Origin: Aureococcus anophagefferens
Lineage: Eukaryota > Sar > Pelagophyceae > Pelagomonadales > Pelagomonadaceae
Length of the DNA: 64,000 bases
NCBI RefSeq assembly: GCF_000186865.1
Contig: NW_008705566.1
Span: 27,890 to 91,889, forward strand
Direction: 5' to 3'
This document shows, piece by piece, positions 18,101 through 29,326 of this stretch. Each line of letters begins with the position of its first letter. Position 1 is the stretch's first letter. Below the pieces are notes generated by a model that was not told the origin of the DNA, searched no databases, and saw nothing but the letters and a program-made list of their open reading frames with translations. Made by a program: the position numbers and the translations under genes.

Positions 18101-20578
18101 GGACGCGGCCTGGTCCAGCAGGGCGCGCTCCCTGGCGTCGTCGTCGTCGTCGCCGTCGTCGTCGAGCGACGCGTCGTCCTCGGGCGCCGCGGCGTCCGCG
18201 GCCGCGGGCGCGGGCGACGCCGCGCCGCCGCGCGGGCTCTTGCCGCCGGGCGTCGCCGGCCGGGACACGATGCCCGCGGGCGCGCCCGTCTTCGGGTCGA
18301 AGAACTCGAACTTCGTGGGCAGCGCGCCCTGGTTCTTGATGATCAACGAGAACGTCGACGTCTCGCCCATGACGACGTTGTCGAACTGGACGTGGGGGTC
18401 CGAGATCGACGGCACGACCTTTTTTTTCGTGCAGACGATGGGCACGGAGAAGGGCCCCGTCGCCGCGAGGAGGGGGAGCTCGTCGAAGATGTCCTCGTCG
18501 ACCTGGGGCGTGAACGTGACGTCGATGACGCAGGACGTGCCCGCGGACATGCGGCCGGGCTTGACGTAGGACACGTCGAAGAAGTCGACGATGGCGTCGC
18601 CGAGGGGCAGCACCTTGAAGTTGTTGAAGGACAGCGACACGTTCGTGAGCGTGATCTTCCGGTGGTGGCTCTCGCCGACGGCGAAGTCCTTGAACTCGAT
18701 GCGCGTGGGCTCGGCGACGAAGGCCGCGGACCGCAGCGTGCGGCCCGCGATGATCTGGGGCGCGCCGGAGGCGAGGCGGTCCTTCTGGCGCCGCTGCGCG
18801 CGCGCGAGGCAGTCGCGCTCGAATTTCGAGAGCTCCGAGCCGTGCTTCCGCGGCGCCTTGGCGGCCTCGGCCTCGTCGCCGGCGCCGGCCTGGGCGACCT
18901 CGCCCGCGAGCTTGGCCTGGGACGCGTTCAGCGCCTCGCCCGGCGGCGCCTCGTCGGGGGGCAGCAGGCCCTGGAGCGTCTTCAGCGCGCCGCCGCCGCC
19001 GTCGCCGCCGTCGTCCTTCTTCTTCCGCGCGACGCTCGAGTCGTCGACGCTGCGGAGCTTGGGGATCAAACGCCCGAACTCGCCCAGGTCCTCGGCGACG
19101 GTCTCGTTCGCCGGGAGCTTCGCCAGGTCGCGGATGAGCTCGCGGCGCTGCGCCTCCGTCTTCCGCGAGTTCTTGCCCGTCCCAAAGGTGTGGTCCAGGA
19201 TCTTCGTCTCCTGCGAGGGGAACATGGGCACGGTGGACCGGCCCGTCGGGTCCACGAGGCTCTTGCCCGTGCGGCTCAGCAGGTACTCCATCGTCCGCGC
19301 CTCCGTGAAGTTGCGGCCGAGCGCGTCGCGGTGCGCCTTTTCCAAAGCCGCCGCGTGGGCCTCGTGGGCCTCGATCTTGCGCTGGCGCGCGTCGTCGACG
19401 GCGATGCGCTCGATGACGGCGCGGCGCTTCGCCTCGATCTTCGCGTGCGCGGCGGCCGCGCGCGTCCGCGCCTCGTCCTCGACCTCGCGGCGCCGGAAGA
19501 CCTCGTAGGGGTTCTCGCCCCGCGCCTCCAAGCGCGCCTTCTCCCGGGCGAACTCGTCGCGCTTCGCCTGCTTGCGCATGGCCGCCTTCTCGTTGCGGCC
19601 CCGGAGCTCGACCGTCGCCGCGTCCGTGTCCGCCTTGAGCTGGAGCACGGCTTCCGCGCGGTCCTCGCGCTCCGCGCGCCGCGCGTCCTCGCAGTGGGCG
19701 CGCACCTCGCGCGTCACGGCGCCGCTCCGCGCCACGCGCCGCTTCGCCTTCGTGCGGCCCTCGACGGCCGCGCGCGCCTTGCGGTCGTCGAGCGCTTGTT
19801 TTTCCGCGCGCCGCGTCCGCGCGGCGTCGAGGCGGCCCTCGTGGGCCCGCACGCGCCGCTCCGCGCCGGCGATCTCGAGGTCCACGGTCTCCCGCGCCTT
19901 GAGCGCCGCGGCCTCGAGCTTCTCCGCCTTGGCCGCCTTGGCCTTGAGCGCCTTCTCCGCGAGGGCGGCGCACGACCGCTCCGTGCGCTGCGCGACGTGC
20001 TCCGCGACGCGCTCCGCGTCGCGCTCCCGCGCCGCCGTCGCCCGCTGGCGTTGAGCGGCGGCGTCGGCGCCCAGGGCCGCGCGCTTCGCGTCCGCGAGCG
20101 CCGCGAGCTCCGCCTTGGACAGCGAGCTCCGGCCGAGCGGGTGCGCGTTCGCCGCGGCCTCGAGCTCCCGGTAGACCCGGGCGGCCTCGCCGGCGAGCCG
20201 GTCCTGCTGCACGGCCCGCGTCAGCTCCTGGTCCGCGACGAGCGCCGCCTCGTCCGCGGCCTTGCGCGTCGCCGCGCGCTCGCCCGTCGCGCCGTCGAGC
20301 TCGCGCACCATCTTCACGAGCTCCTTGTCGCTCATGGCGCGGAAGCGCGCCGTCGCGAGCGTCGCCAGCGTCTTCTGCGTGCCGCCGGAGGCCACCGTCT
20401 CCTCCGCCGGCGACCCGAGCGCCTCGCCGTCCTCGTCGTAGCCGGCGAAGAGGTCGCCGTACTTCGACTCCAGGGCGCCGTCCATGGGACCGTCGAAAAA
20501 TTCGCCCGCGTGCGTCTCGTATTTCGCCTCGTCGTAGGCGCCCGTCTCGCCCAGCTCGTCGGCGCGGCCGGCCATCAT
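15147..20578 (-). CDS. Coiled-coil plus ASH/MSP-repeat ciliary protein (CFAP74/HYDIN-like)
   Basis: Exons 20578-16052 and 15851-15147 give 1,743 residues. Residues about 60-560 are highly charged coiled coil (Ala/Arg/Glu/Lys). From about 640 on there are repeated immunoglobulin-like ASH/MSP modules, e.g. FKDFAVGESHHRKITLTNVS, VVMGETSTFSLIIKNQGALP, FGQLAVGQTSTLPLRLRNLA and DMGHVFVGCARTKELLLHNT. Each carries the (V/L)GxxxxxxxxLxN pattern. This order is typical of axonemal central-apparatus proteins; CFAP74 and HYDIN are the closest I know, and CFAP74 fits best by size, but I cannot settle the name. The intron at 15852-16051 is an introner element; splicing restores SEATVAPGATLAVKIKFRP. The start MMAGRADEL is chosen because upstream codons overlap the neighbour's promoter. 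Confidence 0.78.
15852..16043. mobile_element. Introner-like element, ~200-bp group, inside the ciliary gene
   Basis: 192 bases flanked by a perfect 8-base duplication (GGCGCGAC on the plus strand, 15844-15851 and 16044-16051). Ends are imperfect inverted repeats (CTGGGCAGCACAAGAG / CTCTTTTGCTGCCCCG). On the gene strand the donor is the GT of the upstream duplication copy (GTCGCGCC) and the acceptor is the element end (CTGCCCAG). The intron is therefore 15852-16051, phase 0, and its removal restores one copy. It contains TCGTCCAAAAATCAGCC, shared with the two VWA8 elements, but otherwise is a diverged member. Confidence 0.85.
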
Positions 20579-20704
20579 GGCCGCGCGCCGCCACGGGACG
20601 CTGCGACGGCCGGCAGCCCCCACAACCGCGCTGCCTCTCGTTACAGCAAAGATGTTGCATTTCAAGGTGCCGTCCGTGTATGTATCCCAGCGCGCTGTTA
20701 CAGC
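20579..20704. promoter_or_regulatory. Short divergent promoter between two ciliary-type genes
   Basis: Only 126 bases separate the start codons at 20578 (minus) and 20705 (plus). GTTACAGCA occurs twice (about 20640 and 20697), the second copy touching the plus-strand ATG. I see no clear RFX X-box palindrome. Shared control of the two genes is inferred from the layout. Confidence 0.45.
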
Positions 20705-21148
20705 ATGGACAAGACCATCGGCACGAACTCGCTCCGCGGGGGGCGCAAGATCTATGGCCATAAGACCTTGATTAGTAACTGGATCGAGGAGACCTACCGC
20801 CCGAACCTCACGCCCGCCGGCGGCTTCACGACGTCCCGCTTCGTGACGACGACCATGGAGCAGCAGGCCACGGGCTACAGCGGCCAGCCCGTCGTCGCCC
20901 AGACCTTCGGCTCCGGCGTGAAGCGCGACGACACGAACGAGCGCTTCGACTACGGCAACGTCATCGCGCCGGACAAGCAGTCCAACAGCAAGGAGTGGAA
21001 GACGGTCACGCAGGACTCCAAGGAGTTCTGCACGAGCTTCGCGATGAAGGGCGGCCTCCAGAACGAGGCGCTCGTCGAGTACCGAAATCGCTGGACGCGC
21101 GACACGGCCGAGGGCGCGTCCGTGCGCTTCCCGAACCGCGCGTTCTGA
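20705..21148 (+). CDS. Small conserved-looking protein, possibly CFAP68-like ciliary protein
   Basis: 147 residues from ATG 20705. The sequence is Tyr/Trp/Arg-rich with short motifs rather than a globular hydrophobic pattern: GGRKIYGHKTLISNWIEETY, GFTTSRFVTTTMEQQATGYS, DDTNERFDYGNVI and VEYRNRWTRDTAEG. This texture is typical of microtubule inner proteins. The YGxxTLxxNWxExxY stretch recalls the C11orf1/CFAP68 family, but the match is from memory and short. The gene is divergent from the ASH/MSP ciliary gene and probably shares its promoter, which supports a ciliary role. An unrelated hypothetical remains possible. Confidence 0.6.
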   Translation: MDKTIGTNSLRGGRKIYGHKTLISNWIEETYRPNLTPAGGFTTSRFVTTTMEQQATGYSGQPVVAQTFGSGVKRDDTNERFDYGNVIAPDKQSNSKEWKTVTQDSKEFCTSFAMKGGLQNEALVEYRNRWTRDTAEGASVRFPNRAF

Positions 21149-21264
21149 GGGGGCGTCCGCGCGCGTCGTAAGACCGGCGCTCGCCCGGGCGACTTAGCGC
21201 GGTCGGGTCGATAGACTCGTGTGTCGTTACTCTGTAGCAATCGGAGCCCTAGACTCGTGTGCCG

Positions 21265-24200
21265 TTACCTCGAAGCGACCGCGGGCCCGCCGGCGACCAT
21301 GGCGGCGACGTCCTTCAGCGGCGCGGTGTCGACGCCCGCGGCCTCGCACTCGCCGATGAAGTCGAAGAGCGTCTTGGTGATCGTGGCGTCGCGCTTGTGC
21401 GCGGCTTCGGCCTCCTGCAGGCATCGCAGCCGCTCCTCCGTCTCGCGGATCTCGCGCTGCAACCCGTCAGCGCTCGACTCGGCGGCGCTCAGCGCCGCGG
21501 CCCGCGCGCCCGCGGCGGCGGCGGTCTTGGCGGGACCGTCCTTCGCCAGCCAAGCTTGGACGCTCGCGAACCAGGCCGGCGTGGACGAGCCGCCCGCGGG
21601 CTTGCCCTTGAACGCGCCCGCCGTCGACGGATGGATCGGGACGCCAACGGCGGCCTTGGCGGGCGTTTTCTCGGCGGAGGCGAGAGCGGCCGCGGGCGAC
21701 GCCGGCGGCGCCGCGCCCAGCGAGTCAGGAGTCCCGGACGAGGCGCCCGTGGCCGCCTTGACGTCACGGTCCTTGCCCTTGAACGAGGGCGCGGGCGACG
21801 CGAAGTGGTCCATGTAGCCCTCGCCGGCGGGCTTGTCGGGGGTTTCGTCCTTGCCCTTGAACGTGCCCGCCGTCGTCGCGAAGCGGTCCCTCGAGCCGCC
21901 GGCTGCGGCCTTTTCGCCAGAGTCCTTGGCGGAGGCGAGAGCGGCCGCGGCCGAAGCGTGCTGCACCGGGTTCAGCCAGTCAGGAGTCCAAGACGAGGTG
22001 CTCTTGGCCTTGGATTCACGGTCCTTGCCCTTGAACGAGGGCGCGGGCGACGAGAAGTGGTCCATGAAGCCCTCGCCAGCGGGCTTGTCGGGGGTTTCGT
22101 CCTTGAAGGCGCGCGACGACGACGCGAAGCGGTCGCTGTTGCCGCCGGCGGGGGCCTTGGCGGGGGCGGCCCTGGCCGGGGCGGGCGGGGCCGCGGGCGA
22201 CGCCGGCGGCGCCTTGAAGTCACGGTCCTTGCCCTTGAACGAGGGCGCGGGCGACGAGAAGTGGTCCATGAAGCCCTCGCCAGCGGGCTTGTCGGGGATT
22301 TCGTCCTTGAAGGCGCGCGACGATGACGCGAAGCGGTCGCTGTTGCCGCCGGCGGGACCCTTTGCGGGGGCGGTCTTGGCCGGGGCGGGCGGGGCCGCGG
22401 GCGACGCCGGCGGCGCCTTGAAGTCACGGTCCTTGCCCTTGAACGAGGGCGCAGGCGACGAGAAGTGGTCCATGAAGCCCTCGCCGGCGGGCTTGTCGGG
22501 GGTTTCGTCCTTGAAGGCGCGCGTGCTGCCGCCGGCGGTAGCCTTGGCGGGGGCGGCCCTGGCCGGGGCGGGCGGGGCCGCGGGCGACGCCGGCGGCGCC
22601 TTGAAGTCACGGTCCTTGCCCTTGAACGAGGGCGCGGGCGACGAGAAGTGGTCCATGAAGCCCTCGCCGGCGGGCTTGTCGGGGGTTTCGTCCTTGAAGG
22701 CGCGCGTGCTGCCGCCGGCGGTAGCCTTGGCGGGGGCGGCCCTGGCCGGGGCGGGCGGGGCCGCGGGCCTGGCCGGGGCGGCCGTGGTCGAGGGCGACGC
22801 CAGCGGCGCCGCGCTCATCCCCGCGACTTCGCGAAGACGGCCGTCGGGGCCGCGCTCGACGCGGCGCGGCTCGCGCCCGGCGACGGCCTGGGCTGCATCC
22901 GGCACCAACGAGGCCGAGACGGGGCGTGGCGGGGAAATCGCGGCCTTGGCGGGCGCGGGCGTGGCCGCGGACGACGCCTGCGGCGCCGCGCCCAGCCAGT
23001 CAGGAGTCCCGGACGAGGCGCCCGTGGCCGCCTTGAAGTCACGGTCCTTGCCCTTGAACGAGGGCGCGGGCGACGAGAAGTGGTCCATGAAGCCCTCGCC
23101 GGCAGGCTTGTCGGGGGTTTCGTCCTTGAAGGCGCGCGTGCTGCCGCCGGCGGGGGCCTTGGCGGGGGCGGCCCTGGCCGGAGCGGGCGGGGCCGCGGCC
23201 CCGGCCGGGGCGGCTGGGGCCGCGGCCTCGGCGCCCCCGCCTGCAACTTCGCGAAGACGGCCGTCGGCGCCGCGCTCGACGCGGCGCGGCTCGCGCCCGG
23301 CGACGGCCTGGGCTGCTTCCAGCCCCAACGAGGCCGAGACGGGGCGTGGGGGCGGGGCCGTGGCCCTGGCCGGGGCGGCCGCGGCCGCGGGCGACGCCAG
23401 CGGCGCCGGGCTCAGCCAGTCAGGAGTCCCGGACGAGGTGCTCTTGGCCTTGAGGTCATGCTCCTTGCCCTTGAACGAGCCCGCGCTCGACGAGAAGTGG
23501 TCCATGAAGCCCTCGCCGGCGGGCTTGTCGGGGGTTTCTTCCTTTGCCGCCGCAGGGACCCTCAGCGGGGCCCTTGGCGCGGCCCTTGGCGGGGGCGGCC
23601 TGACCGGGGCGGCCGTGGCCGCGGGCGACGCCGCCGGCGCCGCGCCTAGCCAGTCAGGAGTCCCGGACGAGGCGCCCGTGGCCGGCTTGACGTCACGGTC
23701 CTTGCCCTTGAACGAGCCCGCGGTCGCGAAGTGGTCCATGAAGCCCTCGCCGGCGGGCTTGTCGGGAGTCTCGTCCTTCACCGCCGCCGGGGCCCTCGGC
23801 GGAGGCGGCCTGACCGGAGCCGTCGTGGCCGCGGGCGACGCCGGCGGCGCCGCGCCCAGCCAGTCAGGAGTCCCGGACGAGGCGCCCGTGGCCGGCTTGA
23901 AGTCACGCTCCTTGCCCTTGAACGAGCCCGCGGTCGCGAAGTGGTCCATGAAGCCCTCGCCGGCGGGCTTGTCGGGCGTCTCGTCCTTCACCGCCGCCGG
24001 GGCCCTCGGCGGAGGCGGCCTCGCCCTTGGCGGGGGCGGCCTGGCCGGGGCGGGCGGGGCCGCGGCCCTGGCCGGGGCGGCCGCGGCCGCGGGCGATGCC
24101 AGCGGCGCCGCGCCCAGCCAGTCAGGAGTGCCGGACGAGGTGCTCTTGGCCTTGAATGCACGGCCCCTGCCCTTGAGCGAGCCCGCGCTCGACGCAAAGT

Positions 24201-27200
24201 GGTCCATGTAGCCGTCGCCGGCGGCCTTGTCCGGGGGAGCAGTCGTCGCGGGGGCGGCCGCGGCGGCGGAGGTGCCGGAGAGCCAGGCGGCTCTGCGCTC
24301 CGCCTGGTCGGCCCACGTGCCTGGGTCCGTGCCCTTGAACCCAACCAAAGGGGGGCGGTCCGCCACGGGGGTGGCCGCCTTGTCGGGCGCGGCCGTGGCC
24401 GCGGGGGCGGCCGTGGAGGCGGCAGAACCGGAGAGCCAGGCGTTTCTGCGCTCCGCCTGGTCGGGCCACGTGCCTCGGTTCGTGCCCTTGAACCCAACCA
24501 AGGCGGGCGTCGCCGCCGTGGCCTCCTTGGCGTCCTCGTAGGCCCTGGCCTTGGCGGCGGCGTCGGCCTTGGCCCTGGCAGTCGCGTCGGCCTTGGCCTT
24601 GTCGGCGAGGCGAGCCGCGACGACTTGGCGCTCTTTGGCAGCCGCGTCGGCCTTGGCCATGGCCGCGTCGGCCTTGGCCTTGGCGGGCGCGGCCGTGGCC
24701 GCGGGGGGAGGCGTGCCGACGGCGGAACCGGAGAGCCAGGCGGCTCGACGCTCCGCCTGCTCGGCCCGCCTGCTTTGGATCGTGGTCTTGTAGTCGTAGG
24801 CGCCCGCGGAGGGTGCGAAGCGGCGCATCGAGCCACGGCCCGCAGCCGTGGTCGGGGCAGCAGCGGCGGGGCGGGGCGGCGGCCGCGGCGGGGCGGCCGC
24901 GGCGGGGCGGGGCGGCGGCCGCGGCGGGACGGCAGCGGCGCGGCGCGGCGGCGGCCGTGGCGGGGCGGCAGCGGCGCGGCGGGGCGGCGGCCGTGGCGGG
25001 GCGGCGGCCGTGGCGGATTTCGAGAAGGAGGGCCAAGCGGGGCCGGACGCGGTGGAGTCGCGGTCCATGCCCTTGAACGCGCCCGCCGTCGACGCGAAGC
25101 GGTCCATAATGCCGCCACCAGCGGCCTTGGCTGGAACGGCCTTGGCGGCGGGTGACGCCCGCGACGCGGCGTCGACGCCCGCGGCGACGGCGGCCTGGGC
25201 CGCCTTCAGGCGTCGCAGAAGCTCCTCGGTCTCTCGGACCTCTCGCTCGAGATCATTCATCAAGCCGCTGTCAACGTCCTTGGTCGCGAAGTGGTCCTGC
25301 GCGCCGCCAAAGGCGGGCTGAGCGACGGAGGCCATGGGCGGCGCGGCGAAGGACGGCTGCGGCGGCGCGCTCAGCCGGTCGGTCCCGGACGAGAAGCCCG
25401 TGGCCTCGCGCTTGTCCTGCGCGAAAGCGTCCAGGGACCCGGCGACGCGGCCGCCGAGCGGCGGCACGTAGCCCGCCGTCGCCGCGAAGTGGTCCATCGA
25501 GATGCCGTCGGCGGCCTTGGCGCCCCCATCCGCGACTTCGCGAATGCGACCGTCGGGGCCGCGCGCGACGCGGGCGGGCGCGGGCGTGGCCGGGGCGGGC
25601 ATGTACGTGCCGCCTGCTTCAGGCTTCCTCGTAGGAGTCCACGTAGGCGCCGGCGCCTCGCTCAGCCAGTCGGGAGTCCCGGACGAGGTGCTCTTGGGCT
25701 TGGAGCCGCCGTCCTTGCCCTTGAACGAGCCCGCGGTCGTCGCGAAGTGGTCCATGAAGCCCTCGCCGGCGGGCTTGTCGGGCGTCTCGTCCCTTGCCGC
25801 CGCCGGGGCCCTTGGCGGGGGCGGCCGCGCCCTTGGCGGAGGCGGCATGACCGGAGCCGCCGTGGCCGCCTTGAACGAGCCCGCGGGCGACGCGAAGTGG
25901 TCCATGAAGCCCTCGCCGGCGGGCTTGTCGGGGGTAGCGTCGGCCGGAGCGAGCCTGGCCTTGGGCGCCGCAGCGGCCCTGGCCGGGGTGGGGGCGGCCT
26001 GACTGGAGCCCCCGTACGTGCCGCCCGCCGCAGGCTTCCTCGTAGGAGTCCAAGTAGGCGCCGGCGCCTCGCTCAGCCAGTCGGGAGCCCCGGACGAGGT
26101 GCTCTTGGGCTTGGACTCGCCGTCCTTGCCCTTGAACGAGCCCGCGGGCGACGAGAAGTGGTCCATGAAGCCCTCGCCGGCGGGCTTGTCGGGCGTCTCG
26201 TCTCTTGCCGCCGCCGGGGCCCTTGGCGGGGGCGGCCGCGCCCTTGGCGGAGGCGGCATGACCGGAGCCGCTGTGGCCGCCTTGAACGAGCCCGCGGGCG
26301 ACGCGAAGTGGTCCATGAAGCCCTCGCCGGCGGGCTTGTCGGGCGTCTCGTCGATTGCCGCCGCCGGGGCCCTTGGCGGGGGCGGCATGACCGGAGCCGC
26401 CGTGGCCGGAGCGGGCGTGTACGTGCCGCCTTCCGCAGGCTTCCTCGTAGGAGTCCACGTAGGCGCCGGCGCCTCGCTCAGCCAGTCGGGAGTCCCGGAC
26501 GAGGTGCTCTTGGCCTTGGAGTCGTCGTCCTTGCCCTTGAACGAGCCCGCGGGCGACGAGAAGTGGTCCATGAAGCCCTCGCCGGCGGGCTTGTCGGGCG
26601 TCTCGTCCTTTGCCGCCGGCGGGGCCCTCGGCGGAGGCGGCCTGACCGGAGCGGCCGTGGCCGCGGGCGACGCCTGCGGCGCCGCGCCCAGCCTGTCAGG
26701 CGTCTCGGTCGAGAAGCCCAGGGGCTCGGGCTTGTCCTGCGCGAAGGTGTCCAGGGACCCAACGACGCGGCCGCCGAGCGGCGGCACGTAGCCCTTGGCG
26801 GACTGCTTCGCGGTCCTCAGGTTTCTCACGATGTGCGCGACGCTGGCCACTAATCTCTCCGCCGAAGCCGCTAATCTCTCCGCCGCGGCGATGGCGTCAC
26901 CCGTCGGCGTCCACCCGTCGCCGCCGCCGTAGGCGAGGGCGGCCATGGCGGGGCCGGCCGTGGCGGGGACGGCCTTCGCGGACTCCCGCGGCGCCGCGCC
27001 CAGCCAGCCAGGCATGGCCTTGAAGTCGCGGCCATTGCTGGAGAGCGCGCCCGCCGTCGACGCGAAGGCCCAGCGGCCCATCGACGCCTGCGGCGCCGAG
27101 CGCAGCGAGTCCGTGCCGGACGAGGTGCCCATGGCCGTGAAGTCGCGCTCCTTGCCGACGAACGCGTCCGCCGTCGACGCGTAGTGGCCCATCGAGCCGC

Positions 27201-29007
27201 CGCCGGCGGCGGCCTTCGTGCGATCTGCATAGAGGTTGGGCGAGGCGAAGGCTGAATAGCGCGATTCGACATCATTGACACCAAGATCGAAGCCAAATTG
27301 CGACTTGACGGGGGCGGCCGTGGCGGCGCGGCCCCCCGTCGGCGCCGCGTCGACGGCCTCGGCGGCGACGTCCCTCAGCGGCGCGACGTCGACGCCCGCG
27401 GCCTCGCAGTCGCCCATGAAGTCGAGGAGCGTCTTGCAGATCGCCGCGGTGCCGCCGGCGACGTCGGACTCGAGCTGGACAGACACGAGGGGCTCGTGGA
27501 GCGACGCGCGCGCGATGATCCAGTCGTTGCCGATGCTGCAGCGGAGGCCGTCGTGGTTCACGGGCTCGACGGCCCAGGCGTCGACGGCGCCCGCCGCGGC
27601 CCGGAGCGCGGCGCAGAGCGCCTCCTCGGCCGCGGGCACCGCGGCGAGCGACGCGACCTTCATCTTGACCTTGATCGACTCCGCGGGCTCCGCGAGGCCG
27701 TCGCCGAGCACGTCCAGCAGGCCCGCGTCCGGCCGCGCCTCCTCGCGGCGGAACCGCGCGAGGCGGCCCAGCAGCTTCGCCGCCGTGTAGCAGCCGTCGT
27801 CGACGAAGGCGTTGTCTTTCCACGCGCTGTGGCCCGACGTCTCGATGGCCAGGAGCGCGGGCTCGGGCTTCGTGTCCGCGGCCCGGTCGATGACGTTGCG
27901 GTAGCCCATCTTGTAGCGGTCGTGGACGCCGCCGCGCGCCTCGATGAAGTCGCGCATGCCCCCCGACGTCACGGGGTCCGTCACGATGACGCCCGCGTCG
28001 CGCTCCAGCGCCACGGCCGCGCAGAGCGCCACGAGGCGGTTCTGGTGCACGGGCTCCGGGGGGCTCCGCCAGCATGACGCCGACGTCGGCGCCGGAGGAC
28101 GCGACGGCCTCCGCCGTCGCGGCGACGTGCGCCTTGTCCTCGGGATTCGCCGGGTGCGCGGGGAAGGTGCCGTCGGGGTCCAGATGGACGCTGCTCGACA
28201 CGTCGGCGCCGAGCGGTTTCAGGACCTTGGTCGCGAAGAAGCCGCCGGCGCCGTTGCCCGCGTTGACGCAGATCTTGAAGCCCGCGAGCGGTTTCGCGTC
28301 CCCCCCGCCGGCGACGTCGATGATGGTCCGGCGGAGCTTGTCCACGTAGGGGTCCATGAAGCGGTAGGCTTCTTTGCGCCCGCTGAAGCCCGCGGCGGCG
28401 CGCCACGCGTCCTCGGCCGTCGGCGCCTCGTCGGGCCGCGCGCCGGCCGCGGCGGCGGCCTCCGCGGCGGCCATGACCTCCTTGACCTCGCGCTTGTTCA
28501 GGCCGCGGCCGAGCTCCTTCGAGAAGAACTTCAGGCCGTTGTACTCCGGCGGGAGGTGGCTCGCCGTCACCATGACGGAGCCGCAGGCCTCGCCGTCGCC
28601 GAGGAGCGTCTCGAGCATGGCCGGCGTCGTCGCCGCGCCGGCGTCGACGCCCCGGGACCCCTCGACGAAGGACTCGGCGATGGCCTCGCTCGTGAGGCGC
28701 GGGTCGCGGCCGACGGCGACGGGCTTGTCGGACCTGCGACGGGTTTTGGATGTTGCTTCGAAGTGTGGCTGTCGCAGGACGCGGCGCCGCGCCCGAGCCA
28801 GGCGCGGAAGCCGGCGCCGATCCAGTAGACGCTCTCCGGCGCGAGGGCCACTCGGCCTGACAGATCTGCCGCGGCGTCGGCGACGCCGCGCACGTCGTCG
28901 CCGGCCGCCTGTGTCAGCGCTCGAATGGCATCAAGCTTCGGCGGCGGCGTCAGTGCAACGGCAAGCGTCGCGAGAGCAGCGACGAGCGCTGGAATTGATG
29001 CGCGCAT
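21265..29007 (-). CDS. Phosphoglucomutase-like enzyme continuous with a ~2,000-residue repeat tail
   Basis: The start is ATG 29007. Residues 1-20 form a signal peptide (SIPALVAALATLAVALTPPP), suggesting a plastid enzyme. Exon 1 ends near 28793; exon 2 begins at 28733 with SDKPVAVGRDPRLTSEA. The active-site serine loop VMVTASHLPPEYNGLKFF is intact, and the sugar-binding region GVIVTDPVTSGGMRDF...AIETSGHSAWKDNAFVDDG matches the plastid phosphoglucomutase-like family of plants. The Mg loop (DxDxDR) is absent: the frame shifts between about 28075 and 28050 exactly where it should be. After the C-terminal domain (VEPVNHDGLRCSIGNDWII) the same frame runs open for about 6 kb of repeats (DETPDKPAGEGFMDHF, SSGTPDWLGAAP). 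It ends TLFDFIGECEAAGVDTAPLK, a near copy of the mutase tail TLLDFMGDCEAAGVDVAPLR. The gene could be one fusion or a mutase and a repeat gene merged. Confidence 0.68.
21800..27200 (-). repeat. Large coding tandem/interspersed repeat array
   Basis: Units of roughly 40-75 residues alternate two modules: DETPDKPAGEGFMDHFSS with (A/S)GSFKGKDRDFK, and SSGTPDWLGAAPxASPA. They are separated by Pro/Ala linkers (RPPPPRAPAA) and occasional ADQAERRAAWLSG units. Copies differ by a few bases, so they are old enough to diverge. All six frames are open over long stretches because of the composition. The minus frame is preferred because it is continuous with the mutase domain and ends in a copy of its C-terminus. 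Confidence 0.85.
28734..28792 (-). other. Intron 1 of the phosphoglucomutase-like gene, donor ambiguous
   Basis: Joining CTCGG to GTCCGAC gives AWLGSDKPVAVGRDPRL, with a GC donor (GCGCGGCG) and 59 bases. A GT donor at 28780 (GTCCTGCG) is also in phase, leaves RGAA in the protein, and gives a 47-base intron. The acceptor is CGTCGCAG in both cases. Confidence 0.6.
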
Positions 29008-29326
29008 CTGAACCGCGCGGCGCGGCGGTCAATATTGGCGCGTCGCAGCACTGCTGAAGAGTCCGGGGGAGTGCCTCTCTGTCACGGTGTCGCGGGTGTC
29101 GGTGTCTCAAGTGGTACGCATGACGCGGAAGCCGCCTCAAGTTCTAGCGGCACCGTTAATTCAACGTCACAAGTTGCAGCTCACTAATCGGCCCCCTCTC
29201 TTCCGATATAGCCCAGCTCCTAGCCTTCATCGTCGTCGGCGGCGCCGGGACGCGAAGCCGCCTCCGAGAGCGACACACGCGCGCACGCTCGCTTGAAAAG
29301 TCCCCGCCGCGGGCGCCCCGTCGACG
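29008..29326. other. Divergent intergenic region
   Basis: About 320 bases separate the mutase start from the small plus-strand gene at 29327. The region is less GC-rich than the genes. I see no gene or RNA in it and infer only promoters. Confidence 0.5.

Noticed and set aside
15950..21148. A very long open frame on the plus strand (over 1,700 codons) across the ciliary gene
   Set aside because: It is the antisense of the ASH/MSP coding sequence. Its product is Arg/Leu/Val low-complexity with no domains. Only its last 147 residues (from 20705) form a real gene.
21833..24211. Plus-strand open frame with repeated WSMKPSPAGLSGVSSL units
   Set aside because: It is the antisense image of the repeat array. 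The minus frame is continuous with a recognisable enzyme and ends in a copy of its C-terminus.
21300..27250. Possible CRISPR-like array or satellite DNA
   Set aside because: Units are irregular, differ by in-frame changes and keep one open frame for 6 kb. That fits protein repeats, not a CRISPR array.
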